Part shown: piece after piece, positions 23,866-36,633 of the stretch
How the letters are laid out: each line of letters starts with the position of its first letter
Numbering within the stretch: position 1 is the stretch's first letter
Origin: Rhynochetos jubatus
Taxonomy: Eukaryota; Chordata; Aves; Eurypygiformes; Rhynochetidae
Length of the DNA: 64,000 bases
Direction: 5' to 3'
NCBI GenBank assembly: GCA_027574665.1
Contig: CM050650.1
Location: forward strand, 105,063,086 to 105,127,085
Position numbers and translations under genes: made by a program
The notes under the pieces: generated by a model
Database searches by the model: none
Told to the model about the DNA's origin: nothing
Seen by the model: only the letters and a program-made list of their open reading frames with translations

Positions 23866-25985
23866 GTAAGTCGTCATACTTCAATTTAAAAGACAGCATA
23901 CTAGACTGGAAATACGACGCTCATGCATTTTGTATGCTTGTGTTTGTAACACTAAGCAGCTCTTTTAAGGATGTTTCTCCCAATATTTCTATGAACTTCT
24001 TCAAGTGGGATTGTGTATGCTCTGTTCTACAGAACTGAAGTTTCAGTCAGACCTTGTGTCTAATGTTTTGCCAGTCTCTTGCTAGTGTAATTTCTTACAC
24101 TTGTTTCATTCAGGATCAGACACATGTTCTTACTGAGCCCATTTCAGAAAGCAGTGCATGTTTCCTCTAGCTGTGGTGAACTTCTTGTTCGGATTTCTCA
24201 TATAATTCTTCCCCTATTTGCCCCTCAGAGATACTCATCAGGTCAAATCCATTAGGAATTGTTACCTACTATGTCAGTGTGCCTGTGCCATGATTTTACG
24301 TGGATTTTATGGTCTCATTGATCTAGTATGGATTAGATACGTGGTTTTCATTGTGTTGCTAGAAGCATGAAAAGGAACAATAGCCTTACAGTCACTTGTA
24401 CGGTTGATATGCCAGGATTTAAAATAAAGAAGTGAAAGTATATAGCTCGCTGCTATGTATAAATAAATTGCTATTAGTTTGGAGCTTTTTTGTTTGTGGT
24501 TTTTTTTGGTTGATTGGTGTTTTGGTTTTTTTTAGAAGACAGACTATCCTCCTGTTGTCCACGTTATATGTGGCAGACCCAGTTTTCTAGCAGCTATTTT
24601 TTGTGGCTGTGTATGGAAGTTATCAGTAGATTTTGTTATTCAGGAGAAACCCAGAAGAAAAAGATGATGTGGAACACTTTTGGTTAGCACTCTTTTTTGG
24701 ACATACCCAAATTGTGAACTTCGTAAGAGGAGGAAATGCAGCACATGCAGGTTTTCTGTTCCTTTCCTCCTCTTCTTTACTCTATGCCTATGTAATTTAG
24801 ATACTTGGATAGAGACGCCAATATAAATATTTACTTTTTTTTTTTTTTTTTTGTAATTTTGGAAAGTAAGTCCTGGGGCTTTGTTTTTACAGAGTTGGGC
24901 ACCCACCAATACAGAAGCTTCCTTAGAGTGAACACTAGGTGTCATGTTACCACAAACATCCGTGTCTTGCATTTTCCCTATCTGTCTCTTCAGGGTCAAC
25001 ATTTAATCTTGCCGTTTGCCTAGAATAGACGATTGCCTTTCATATTCCATGCCAGTATTGGGGTAGGCTTGGACAGCATTTGGTCATACTGTGTATCACT
25101 GTAAGAAGCTTCAACTATGTTTTTTACTTTAAAAAGTTCTATCAGCACTCAGGTGGCATGGATTTCAGGATTATTTCCAAGGTCTGTCTACTCTACAACA
25201 CAAATCAATAGGATATACTTTTAATTGGAGCTTTTCCTCCCACACAGTCATTTTCTATTAAGATTCCTTGCTGGGAAAAAGCTGATTTTAGACACTTTTT
25301 TGTGAAACCAACAGAATTTCTCTCCTGGTTTGGGGTTGTAACACACAGATGGTGGAGCTTCATAATAGGGAGGGTTGTCTGTGTCATATTCTGTTGTGTG
25401 AAGCCTAATAATTATCTTTCCAGTACAAACCTTGTTGATTTTCAACTAATTTGGGAATATTTTTTTCCCTAATAGTGTGTGCAATTAATATTTTTGAGAT
25501 CCTATTAAAGAAACTCACGAAGCACTTACTAAATATCAGAGTATGCAAATGCTTCACATTTCTTCACTTGGCTTCCCTACCATTGCAAATGAAATGTGAA
25601 TCCTGTACATATCTCCATGAAAACAGTTATCAAACTGATAAAAACATATTCAAGCTTATGGCTTTAACATCTTAATGGAAATAAAACTTGCGCCCACCTG
25701 CTGCTCTGAAAAACAATGTCTGATCTCAGAAAAAGAACAGCGTTGATACTCCTTTTACACCTCAGATCTGTGCTTCATATTGTAAGCTATTTTTTTTCTG
25801 ATGTTTTAAACATTTTGTGAGATGAATATAAATAGAATCGCTTTCACTTGGGAGTGCAGAGACTACCAAGAATAGAAATGGTAGTAGAACTCAGCAGAAG
25901 GAGCAGGGCATGACCGTGTTCCTGCAACACTGACACCTAATATTGCTTGTCAGTGGCACCACGATAATAGAGACAGCAAACACAA
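23866..25985. other. Non-coding stretch
   Basis: AT-rich, with an 18-T run near 24,835-24,852. An octamer element (ATGCAAAT) occurs near 25,545. No exon or transposon recognised. Confidence 0.5.
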
Positions 25986-26500
25986 ATCAGACTCATTCAG
26001 GTTGACAGGGACCTTGGGAGGTCGGCGAGCCTAACCTTCTCCTGGAAGCAGTGACCGTGTTGAATTCAGACTGAGTTGCTTAGAGCTTTTCCCACAGCTT
26101 CTTTAAAGCCTCCAAGGATGGAGACTGCACAGCCTCTCTGGGCAGCCTGCTCCCTGCTGCGTTGTTTTCATGGTGAAGTGGGGTGCTGCTGTTAGCTCCT
26201 ACCCAAAGCCACTTCATCAGGTTCAAGCAAGCCCAGCTTACGCAGCCTCTCCTCAGAGAGGAAGTGCTTCAGCCCCCTGGCCATTTTGGTGGGCGTTGAT
26301 TGGACTTGCTCCCGTTTGTCAGTGTGTTCTTGTATTGCGGGGACAAAATCTGGATGCGGTCTAGTGAGTGCCAGGTAAAGGGAAAAGATTACATGGATCA
26401 TGTCTGTTGTTGCTGATGCTGTTTGCCTTTGTGGCTGCTAGTGTGCACTGGCAACTCCGTCTGTCCACCAGCACTGAAAGTCCTTCTCAATATCACTCTT
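25986..26500 (-). mobile_element. Old CR1 LINE 3' fragment
   Basis: Reverse complement of CR1 ORF2 C-terminus and 3' UTR: the 3' tail lies at the left edge, with the 'steps' of the conserved 3' UTR to its right. A minus-strand frame at 26,192-26,401 reads LALTRPHPDF and later GLKHFLSEERLRKLGLLE, matching the CR1 ORF2 C-terminal pattern. It is much more diverged than the copy at 10,283, hence older. Edges are approximate. Confidence 0.85.
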
Positions 26501-28396
26501 TTTTTGGGAAAAAAAAAAAAAAGCTTTTCCCCCTGGTGTCTCGGAGAGAAATTCTAAGCAATGAAAGTTTTTAAAAAGCAGATGGTGAGGAAAAGTGCCT
26601 CTTCTTTTCCTCCATTAGTTAAGAATGAATGTATAACTCGAGGGGAATTTAGCAGATTATTGTACTTGCTTTTTTGTGGGCTGTTTCATTTACCTTTTTG
26701 TTCTCCTACCCCCACCGAAAACAAGGCAAGGCTGATGCTGACTTTGATCTGAAGTTAAGATTCATTTACTATAAGAACTGCATGTTAAAGTAAAGTACTT
26801 GGAACAATCTAGTGGGTTTGCTCATCATTCATTTTACTGACAAAGCTGACAGAACCAACGGAGGCCCAAGATGGTGCTTCATTCCAGACACCCTTTGTCA
26901 GTAATGTTTAATACTGATATGATCTAAATTTTTTGTTTGTTTGTTTTCTTTGAAAAAAGGAGGCTGATTCTCTCATTTTGAACTCCTCTGTACTTGCTTG
27001 TCTGAACCTTCTGGCTGAAGAACAGTGTGATTCCAGTGTGAGCTGTCGTGCTGGAACCCTTCTGCCACTCTTTATTTACGTATATCAACACGCAGATTTC
27101 CGTAATGCGATTTACAAACTCTCTAAAGGATATAACCTTGAAAAGCTGGAACCCTTTAGCACAATCTAATCAATATTCTCTCATTTATCATCTCCTTGTG
27201 AAGTTCAGATTATAGTAGGAACAAAACGCATTTGTAGTATTTGGAGAAGCTGTGGGCAGGGAAATCATTGCAAAACCTCAGTTGGGTTTGTCCTGCATTT
27301 AAAGAGGCATAGTGCATGCTCACACTGTATGATATCGTAAAACCATTAGCTTTATAATGCTTCCCTCCACCATGCCAAACTTGCAGGACTGTTTATGTGT
27401 GTTTTGGAATTTTTGCCTTTGCACAGTTTCTATGAGACTTCTAAGGAACGGGATGAATAAAAACTGAAGGCAAACCTTCCCCCTGAACAAGCAAGTTCTG
27501 TGTAATGTGATCTGCTGTGCAAACTGCATCTGGAGTAGCTTTTTTCATAGCTGTTGATCATTCCCACTACAAACATCCCCACTATAAATTTCCAAGAGTC
27601 GGAGCGGCTGAGTCTCATAGCACTTCCTTGGTCTAAAGCAGTACTGGCTTCTGCACTTCACTTACTGAGATGTGTGAGAGAAAGGGGTTAATTGATTTGT
27701 TGAGGAGCACAGAAGCATGCAGATGAAATCAATGCCTTTTGGTGTCAAATCTTTATTGTTAACTCTTGATGATTCTTCCTTGACACAGAATGGAAGTTTG
27801 GTAGTGGTACCTTTGATTAGAATTCCTTTTTTGTACTAACAACAAATGGAAAATATTAAAATGGGGCTCAGAATAGCTCACCCTGTGATGGGCTGTTTTC
27901 ACATAGCTATGGGAAATACAGTATGTTCGCTGGACTGTGTGCAGATGGACAGAGTTTCCTCAGTGCTAATATTCTGGTTCATGCTACTGACAGTTGTTAA
28001 CATCTGTCTGTACAGTGGATAAACTGTAATACTGTACTGAGTTTCAGAGTACACTGTGAAGTAGGTGAGCATTATTTTTTTCTGCTTTACCAGTGGAGAA
28101 GCTGAAGAAAAGGTAGTTTAGTTAAGGGGAGGGCTTTGGTGATAGTTTGTTTTCTTCAATTTGGAATAAGTAAATTGTCTTTCAGTACTTTACATTTCCT
28201 GAATACATGATGAAACTTCTCCAAAGATTAGATGGAGAATGTTTCAAGTTTTCTTCTGCATCTCTTCCCACCTCCCCACCTTGAGTAAGTCAGTCATGTA
28301 CTATCCTGTCCCATTCAATAATTGATAACAGGCTTCTTTGGAGAATACTCATTCATTTAACTTAAGAGCACAAGGATACTTGCTTCTGTTGCTCAT
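26501..28396. other. Non-coding stretch with one odd open frame
   Basis: No transposon recognised. One frame, 26,960-27,169 on plus, is discussed among the findings. Otherwise nothing seen. Confidence 0.5.
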
Positions 28397-29163
28397 TGTG
28401 CTGGGTTCAGTCAGGAAAGGGTTAACTCCCTTTAGTGTGGTTACTGACGACTTGCTAAGAAAAACATTGATAAGGCCTCAGCTGGTGCTGGGGAGGGCCT
28501 GTACTGGATTCAAGGTCTTTTTGTCTGCTTTGGATACTGTAATTGACTCAAACTGACCAAGGAAGTATTTCATTCTATAGTATGTCATGTTCCGGCTCTC
28601 TTGGGTGGGGAAGGGGGGGTCTTGTAGCCATTACTCTGCCCATTACTCTCTCCCTTACTCCCTTGCTCATCTACTCCCGGGCACTTGCTAACCCTCCTGC
28701 GTTGCCTGCTTTGCCAACTCCTGTGCTGGCTCATTTGTGTGGGAGCTGGTGGGTTGTTTTGAGTTTTCTGGCCGTGTTATCACTGATGGGGTTTGCTCCG
28801 AATCTGCTGCGTTAGCTCCTGGGCTCCGATCTTCAGCCTGTGGCTCTCGGGCTGCAATCGCTTTCGGGCTGTGGGTCTCGGGCTCTCTGGGTCTGACTTT
28901 CATCCCTCAACATCTGGGTGTGCATTGGTCAGTGGATGGTGGGAAATTGTATCAGGTTGTATCAGGTTGTATCAGGTTGTATCATGTGTTGATTTTCTAC
29001 TATTTTAGTTATTTATTATTAGTAGTATCTGTATATATTGATTTAGATTTAATTAGTAAATAGTTCTTATCGCAATTTTATGAGCTTCCTTATTTCTTTT
29101 TCCTCCGATTCTTCCCCTCCACTGGAGGAGGGGAGGGGGATTTGTGAGAGTTAAACCATGACA
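28397..29163 (+). mobile_element. Solo LTR, endogenous retrovirus (ERVL-like), inverted twin of 18,714-19,518
   Basis: Runs from TGTGCTGGGTTCAGTCAGG to GAGTTAAACCATGACA, with a perfect 5-bp target duplication, CTCAT (28,392-28,396 and 29,164-29,168). It is 767 bp. It shares subfamily and most sequence with 18,714-19,518. The variable 10-bp motif TATCAGGTTG is repeated about three times at 28,949-28,984. No internal region is present. It is a fossil copy. Confidence 0.92.
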
Positions 29164-32100
29164 CTCATGAAGCTAAGTAATAGTATATTTAGTATCACCA
29201 AGAATATGGACATGTAACATAGCTATAATAGCTAATACATAACATGAAAAATACAGGAGAATGAACATACACATTCAAACCAGTGCTAAATTATACGGGA
29301 GATAGTAATTAATATTTTTTTTACTCTGTAGAAGCTGTCTTTTTCCTCTAAGTGTATGTAAAACTATTAAGTGTATTATTAAGTCAGAAGAATTGTTCTC
29401 ATATTGGATATCATGAGGACATATGCGTGTTTGAAACTGTTTGTCACAAGCATGTGTTGCCATCTTCCTCTCCAGCAAAGCCAGAGATAGATTTTTCATT
29501 TGTTTCACTGGCTGCTGCTAAGGTTTAGATACTGCAAGGAAATTCATAGGCACCTATCTTTCCATACAAATCCTGTCTAACAGTATTAAGTAATTTTTTT
29601 TAGAAAGACTTAAGGAATTACTCATAAGTGTTGTTGTGTTAATAAAATGCAAGTTTCTTCTATACTAGTGAAATATTCTTCTCTCTTCAAGCAGGCATTA
29701 CAATCTAATTTTATATCATGTGTCTTTTCCTCTATTTTTGCAAGATATCTTGCTGTCTTATGCAGCATTTTGTAAATGTAGCATTTAGACATTCTTCTGC
29801 CACCCTTCACAAGCCCTGATGGAATGGCGATATAAGGCAATACAGTAATCCGTGCTGTGTGCTCATTTTCAGAATGCAGTTGAAGCATAAATAAGCATAT
29901 GTTGCCAGTTCGTCTGACAGTCCTGTTTTGTGATGTAGCTGTTGCTTTTTATAAAATCTTTTCCTTTTCTAAGTTTGAATTGTCACTGTAGTTATCAGTT
30001 GCATCCACACACTGTTTTATGCAACTATTTATTGTACTTTTCATTTAAAAGATGAATTAATTACTAAGGCATCTGGTGCGTCATATGGTACATATGCTGG
30101 ATGTGCTAAACAGAATAGTCTTTTTTAAATAATAAGAGAAAAATGTCATTGCATAAAAGGATTAGGCTGTTTAGAAGACTACTTTGCTGTACTACAATCT
30201 CCAAGTGTGTTATTCAGTATTTTGTGATCATTAAAGGAATCTTTGATTCTGCAGGAACAAGTGTACATACCTGTATGTATCTCTACTCGTAATATGTGAA
30301 AAATAGAGGGGAAAAAAAGACACTATTTTCTGACAAGAACTTTATTATATATGGGCTAGTTATATGATACTTCTTCCAAGACATAATCACGGAATGGGCT
30401 CTGGTTGGTTCCATTTCCAATTCATAAGGCAAGAATTTTTTATTCTTAGTGTCTATAAAAATGATATATCCTCCAAGGTTAGCAAACCCTCAATGAAGAC
30501 CTTCTCAGTCTTCAGATAACCTGTAAGTAATAGGTACACTTCAACCCACTGTATCTAACTCCACACAAACCTCACACTTGTTTTACATTAGAAAATTACT
30601 GAAATCTATGGTAGCCAATATTACTAACTGAAACCAGTTTAAGGTTACTAATTTGTTATAGTGTCATCTCCAAGGGAAGGGTGGCAGAAATTGGATACGG
30701 GCCAATTTATTAACTGTTTACAGTTATACATCTTTGCTCCCAATCAAGTAAAATTCAGTATGTCACCCTTTTTCCTTATAAAATTTCAGAGGGTGAGGCT
30801 TAAATCTGTCCAGTGTACCTTCCATTTACAGAAAGTAATTTATTAATTGAAATTAGACTTCAAGTTTAACTCCAAAGTTTAACAGCTGTGGTTTTTTGAA
30901 ATTTGTTAAATTCAAAACATAAACAAAAGCATGGCACCATCACTACTCAGTATAAGCAGTCAAGGTTGGAGATATAGGAGGATACATCAGTCTCAAAGGA
31001 CTTTCAAAAGCAATGTGATCTTTTCAGAGAACATGCTGATTCCAGCAAGGAAACAGTCAGCTTTAAGCATATCTAGCTTAGAAATATGTAGGTAGTCTTA
31101 AAGGGAGGTGGTCCAGGAAGCAAGTCGGAATTGTCCGAATGCTACCACAGCAACCTACTGGTGAGAATTAATGAACTGAAATTGTTTAGATCTGATTTGC
31201 ACACACAACCCCAAAGAGCTTTCTGTTTGTGACAGTCAGACAATATAAATTGTAGCTTGGAACAATGGTTCCTTCTCCTGTCTTTTACTACCTGTAATTG
31301 AACCTTTAGCGTAAGCAAACAAGAATTAGATTTGTGATTCTTACCAAGGGCAATCTTGTAGCAGTTGGAACCATCTGTGACTAATCCTCTCAGGAATATT
31401 TCTTTCACGTTTCAGGAAAGAGGAAAGAATGGGTAATCTTTTACTGACTCCAAATCAGTAAACCCAAACCAACCACAATTAACAATCTGACTCAATTTGT
31501 TCTTTGTCACCTCTTCATTTCTTAGTTTATTGTGTTACTGATTGTGTTTATGTACTGTTATGCTTATATAACCCTCTACTTCTGTACTTCACACATTTGT
31601 GCCCCTTCCTTATAGTCCTTGCTTTACCCGTAATAACCAAGTAACTAACTAAATTCAGGTTTTCTCATTATCTGACCATGTACTCTTTGCAGATGCACCA
31701 TTTCACAGTTTATCACACCAGTTGACAAAAAGTAAAGAAAAATTAAGATAAATGATTAATCTTTTTTAAAGAACAGAAACATTGTAGGGTAGTTATTAAG
31801 GGGAATGGATGTGAAAGGAGTGAGTAGGTAGACAGGTGTTACCTAGACCTCAGGGAGCACTGAGTTGTTTTTTCTGGGTTACTTCTATCTGTGTGTAGTA
31901 AGGGAAGTCCATACATAAATCTCTGCTATGACTCTTTCTTCTTTTCAGCAGCAGTTTGACAGACTTTAATGAGTCAGTAAGGTTAACTTAATGTCTCTTG
32001 GCTGTAGTTTTTGTAGCTAAGTATAATTAGATGTAGTAAACCTGCTTGAGTTAACGCTGTAATTCTTGTAATTCTAGTGTCATTTTAATCTGACCAGGGT

Positions 32101-35100
32101 CAATCTAATTCTGTTCCAGAAAAACATCTTGCTTCGTCAATTTATAGCATAAAATGCAGACTTCATCTTTTAAAATTTGTAACATTTCCCCCCTATTAGT
32201 CCAATATGTGATTCATTGCCAGCTGCCACAAAAAGAGTGCTTCATGTATACCTTTTAAGCAATTAGTGTTAGGGCTGTCTGCTCTTGGAGAACTATAAAA
32301 ATGTTTTTATATTTTGAAAATTAGCTCCAAACCATGCTGCCTTACCACAGGTATGACTTAGCCCTGCATATTTAGCAGAAGTAAGAGAAATAAAACTAAA
32401 ACAACCCCACCAACCTATTCCCATGGTTTACGTCACTGAGGTGTGAGATGAACATAATGCAGTTCTATAAATTCCTTCTGGATGGAATTATAAGTGGCAA
32501 AATGTAGATTGTTTTGTAGAGCATTGTTATTTTTCAAGTGTTTCTGTGAATCTTTGGCAGAGGCTAACCAAGAGAGTATTATAAATATAAATTGAAAAAC
32601 TGATGTCCTAGGAAGGAAGGATCTTTTCTGTTTAAATTAAGTAATCAAAACATTCTCCAAAAAGAGATGAGGTAACATTTAGGGCTAAGGATAGCATTTC
32701 TCTGTGACTGACTTGTCTGACTATAATCTCTGCTTTTATTTGTGGTGTTGATGTTTCATTAGGAGAGCTTCTGCTCACTGAGAGCTAATTCTCTCTTACA
32801 TTTAATTGGTTGTGACTTAGACTACTGCTTGGATTGTTCTGTTATGTTCTCTATACGTAATCTGCAAGAAACACCACGAAGTATTTTCTTTCTTAAATGT
32901 AATGGAAAATTGCTATCTTGAACATTATTGCAGAGAATAAAAGTTTAGATACACTAATTGTAAATTGCAACCTAAATAGTTTCTCATCAGCTTGCTTGAT
33001 ATTTACAGATCAGATATCGTGTGGAACTGATTTCATGTTCTTATGTGAAATTAAGGTGCTTTCACTAATGAGCTCTACAGATAGTTTTTGTGACTGTTTC
33101 AGTTTACTGTAACGTAACTTGCCTGAGTTTTTCAAGGCTTAATAGTCTTCCAATCATCTCCCCACTGGTAGTATAGGGTAACCTATGGTTTACAGGTACA
33201 GCCATACCTTGAGGTCTGTGAGTTTAATTGGTCGTGGTCAAGTATCTGCTGTAGAAGCAGAGTAACACTCCATTCACATCATACCCTTCTGAAGATAGGT
33301 TTTGGTATCCTTCTCCTTATGTAGATGGGAATTACTGGCTACCGACTAAACTAAGGCGGCCATGGCATAGCTCCAAGCATTAAAATGCATTTGATCATAC
33401 TGTTAAACTGTTAGGATTTTCCTCAGTGTAATTTTATCCTAGACTAATTAGCAATCTTCAAGACAATATCCAGCCTGTGACTTGGAACCATTCCTGTGGG
33501 CAGCATGATTGTGTTTCATGTCTTCAGAGAGAGCAAAAGCACTTAGATGTCCCGATGTGAGCTGTGCCAGCTGACCTCCAGGCCCTCAGCTGCTTTATTT
33601 GCTAGTGAGATGCTACTGCTTAGACTTGGCCTTGTCGCTGTAGCTGCCCTGTTTGTCAATGATACTAACCTAATGTGCTCAGCAGCGTTTGAAACTTGCT
33701 GACCCTTTTATTCAGGGGAGTTTACCACCAGTGAACTGAGTAAAGGACTATTATATATATACACTCTGTTGTGGCTTGCAGATCAAAGCATAAAATGGTG
33801 ATGGAAAATAATTCATTCCAGAGAGTCTTTATTTCATCCTAGGACGTGTGCATTAATATTTTACTTTGGATTGGGGACATGGGTTTGGGGCGAATCTCAT
33901 TATCGTCCATATTTATTGCATGTTAAAACATCCTTGAGCAAGAGATAACACCCATAACTTATCAAGGTAACGTAGGACTTCTGCCTACAAAAAGCAATAT
34001 ATAAATGTGACTGCAGTTCCTAGTGCCCTAATGACTTAATTTCTGGTTATTCTCAGTTCCTGTTACAGGTTGACAGGTCTTGGTAGTATCTGTGAGTCTG
34101 CCAAATGTTTGTTTATAGTGGTAGTGAAGTGGGCATATGACACAGTTTTCTCATTATGGATCAACCAAATGGCAAAAGAAAGAACTTTTCTGATTTGAAC
34201 ATTTGTAAGTAGAATATATGTCTCTTCTTCATGCATCACCTGTGCCTGTTTATAAACATTCCTCGATATTTTGTCAGGTTTGATACTGACATTTGGCTGG
34301 CATTTTGCTGCGCTTTTCTTGCTCGCGTACTGTGGGACTGTACTCTTGGTGGGTAAGGACACTGCCCCTACCTGCCTCATGACCACCCTGAGCTCTCTGC
34401 TTCCCTTCCCTCGTGGAGCAGCCCAATCTGCTCCCTAGTACCTGGAGCCTCACGTTGATCAGTATCAGTTTGAGTTGATTAATCCACATTTCTTCACTCC
34501 TTTGGCTTTACACCTTTCTTTTTTTTGCTGCGGTTGAAGTCTGCTGTTAGTTTGTTTGCTCTTTGCAGTAGCATATTTGCTCTTTTCAGCAGCTTTCTGT
34601 GTATCTGAAGACTGTCAATATATCTTTGGTAGTATAAGCAGTGTCAATCCCCTGGCTCTTTGAATCATGCATTTTCTTTGCTATTGACTTTTTTCAGTTG
34701 GCCCAGTCTGTCTGTAAAAATAGTTTATGGGAGTCCAACTGTGGCCTGGTCAATATGCTGAATCAAGCAGGATTACTCTAGACATATCTCATCAAGAACT
34801 CATAATTACGTATCCTGGAGCATGATAGATGGTTATGTTCAGCTTGTGATTTTCCTGAATCCTGCAATTTCTTTTATGAAACAAAAGGTTCTGATGTTTT
34901 TATAGCTGTATTTTTCTGTTAAAATGGATTTGTGTGCTTGACTCTTGTTTTTCTTACTATCTAGATTTACAGCCTTTTTGATAGCAGAATTGCTTTATAT
35001 GATTGCAAAGTGAAGACTATTTTGTGGATAATCACTGTATTCTGGGTATTAACAGGGTCACAACTGAATTGGTCATAACAAAGTTTAAATACTTACTTAA

Positions 35101-36184
35101 ACATTAGGTCTTTTTATAGCAGTGATAACCAGTTTAAATGTTTGAGCTGGAGCTACTTGTGTGATTTCTGTATAGCATGTTCATAAAAAGTATTCAGAAC
35201 TATACACACCAAGTCCACAGATCATCTACTGCTCGTTTGCTTAGTATATGTGGGAGGAACAGCATTATTAATTGTGGTTCAGTTTATTCTATGAATTGTG
35301 TGGGAGAATTAATTTTGCTTAAATTGCTGCTGAAGTTTTCTGCAGCAAAGTGGGGAATTTGTGATTCAGGAATCAAAAACCTTTCAGGAATAGTATGCCA
35401 TATAGCATGCTACTTACACACATATGTGGCTGTATATTTCATGCTTTTCTTCTTTGCCAGGCCTAAGCTAAGTTGTAGTTGGAGCTGGGAGAGTCTGCCT
35501 CTTAAAAGTAAGGTGTCTGAAATATCTAGCTAGTATGCGAGATCCTGATTCCCAGATCCAAGGTTCAAGTTTAGATTTGGTGGAATCTCTGTCCTTAGAG
35601 ATGCACAGTCATCTGAGCAATCTGTTTCATTCATTCCAATTGTAATTCTAATAATTATTTCTCAAGAGAAGAAAATGAAGAAACACAAGTAGATGAAGGT
35701 CACTTCTTCAAAGTTGGAGTGTTTGTTTTATCACTCGCCATCTTCTACTCTAAAGGAGAAAATCTGGAGAAGAGTACGATTTTGAGCATTATGAAGTGTT
35801 CTTCACTCTTTCTCTACTTAGCCAGATATTTTTTTTTTGGAGGTATTTTATGAAGAAGATTAAAAGAAACCTCAATTACAGTCATTTTTCAGAGTATATT
35901 AAATAAAGATTTGACCATGACACTTCTTGATGAAGAAAACATCATAATCTAAGTGATCTAAGATCTTAGAGTATGTTCACACTAATAAACAAAACTATAT
36001 TATGTCTTGCTGTCACTTACTTTGCTGCGTGAGATTACTTTTGTGGTGATGAAATCTGTTGGTTAGATCCGACCATCTCTTCAGACAGAGTGGAGTGACA
36101 GACTAGAAATCTCCTCCGTGAGCACGCATGTCCGTCAGAATACTCAGAGTGTCAAGTAGACTGCAGGGAAAGAGCTTTGTTAAA
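29164..36184. other. Long non-coding stretch
   Basis: Seven kilobases with no recognisable repeat or secure exon. Weak exon-like segments occur at 33,208-33,248 (minus) and 35,461-35,507 (plus); see the rejected list. It is most likely intron or intergenic DNA. Confidence 0.5.
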
Positions 36185-36633
36185 CAGGGTGCTCATGACT
36201 AAGCCTCATTGCAAAAATGCAGCAAAGATGGACTACGAAGGAGGAATTTAGAAACAAATTCTGTGTGGGAATGGTGTCAGGACAGTCAAAGCTGAGCTGA
36301 AATTAAGACTTGTAAGGGACACTGAGCACAACAAGAAGAGCTTATATCACAGTATTAGTAATAAAAGGCTGAACAAGGGAAGTGTGAAACTGCTGCTGAA
36401 TGGGGCACATAAAGGTGGACACAAAGCTGAGGTACTGGGGGACTTCTTTGCCTTAGCCTTCAACTATCGGGTGTCCCAGGCCTCTGCTTTTCGGGACAGT
36501 CTAAGGCAGAGAACTACCAGAGGGAGTAGTTATGGGTCACACTCTACCTGTCATGTATGACCCTGCTTCAGGCAGGAGGCTGCTCTAGAGATGTCCAGAG
36601 GCCCTTTCCCTCAGTCATACTGTGATTCCGTGA
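36185..36633 (+). mobile_element. Old CR1 LINE with internal deletion
   Basis: The first 300 bp match the CR1 ORF2 segment before the reverse transcriptase (the region encoding the equivalent of KGNKKGFYRYI and the 'AEVLNAFFA' block). Sequence then jumps to the CR1 3' end (from ATGACCCTGCTTCAGGCAGG to TGTGATTCCGTGA at 36,633). The whole RT domain is missing between them. Divergence is high, so it is an ancient copy. The left edge is approximate. Confidence 0.8.

Noticed and set aside
31142-31408. Minus-strand frame with a donor after VTDGSNCYKIAL
   Set aside because: The acceptor is poor (purine-rich before AG) and no partner exon is seen.
33208-33248. Minus-strand exon-like segment with strong splice sites (contains ILDHDQLNSQTS)
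   Set aside because: Only 41 bases, no linked exon in phase; expected by chance in a window this size.
34063-34489. Overlapping minus-strand frames of 107 and 71 codons
   Set aside because: No domain, no codon bias, no splice partner.
35461-35507. Plus-strand exon-like segment after a strong pyrimidine tract (PKLSCSWSWESLPLK)
   Set aside because: Phase does not fit between the other plus-strand candidates and coding bias is weak.
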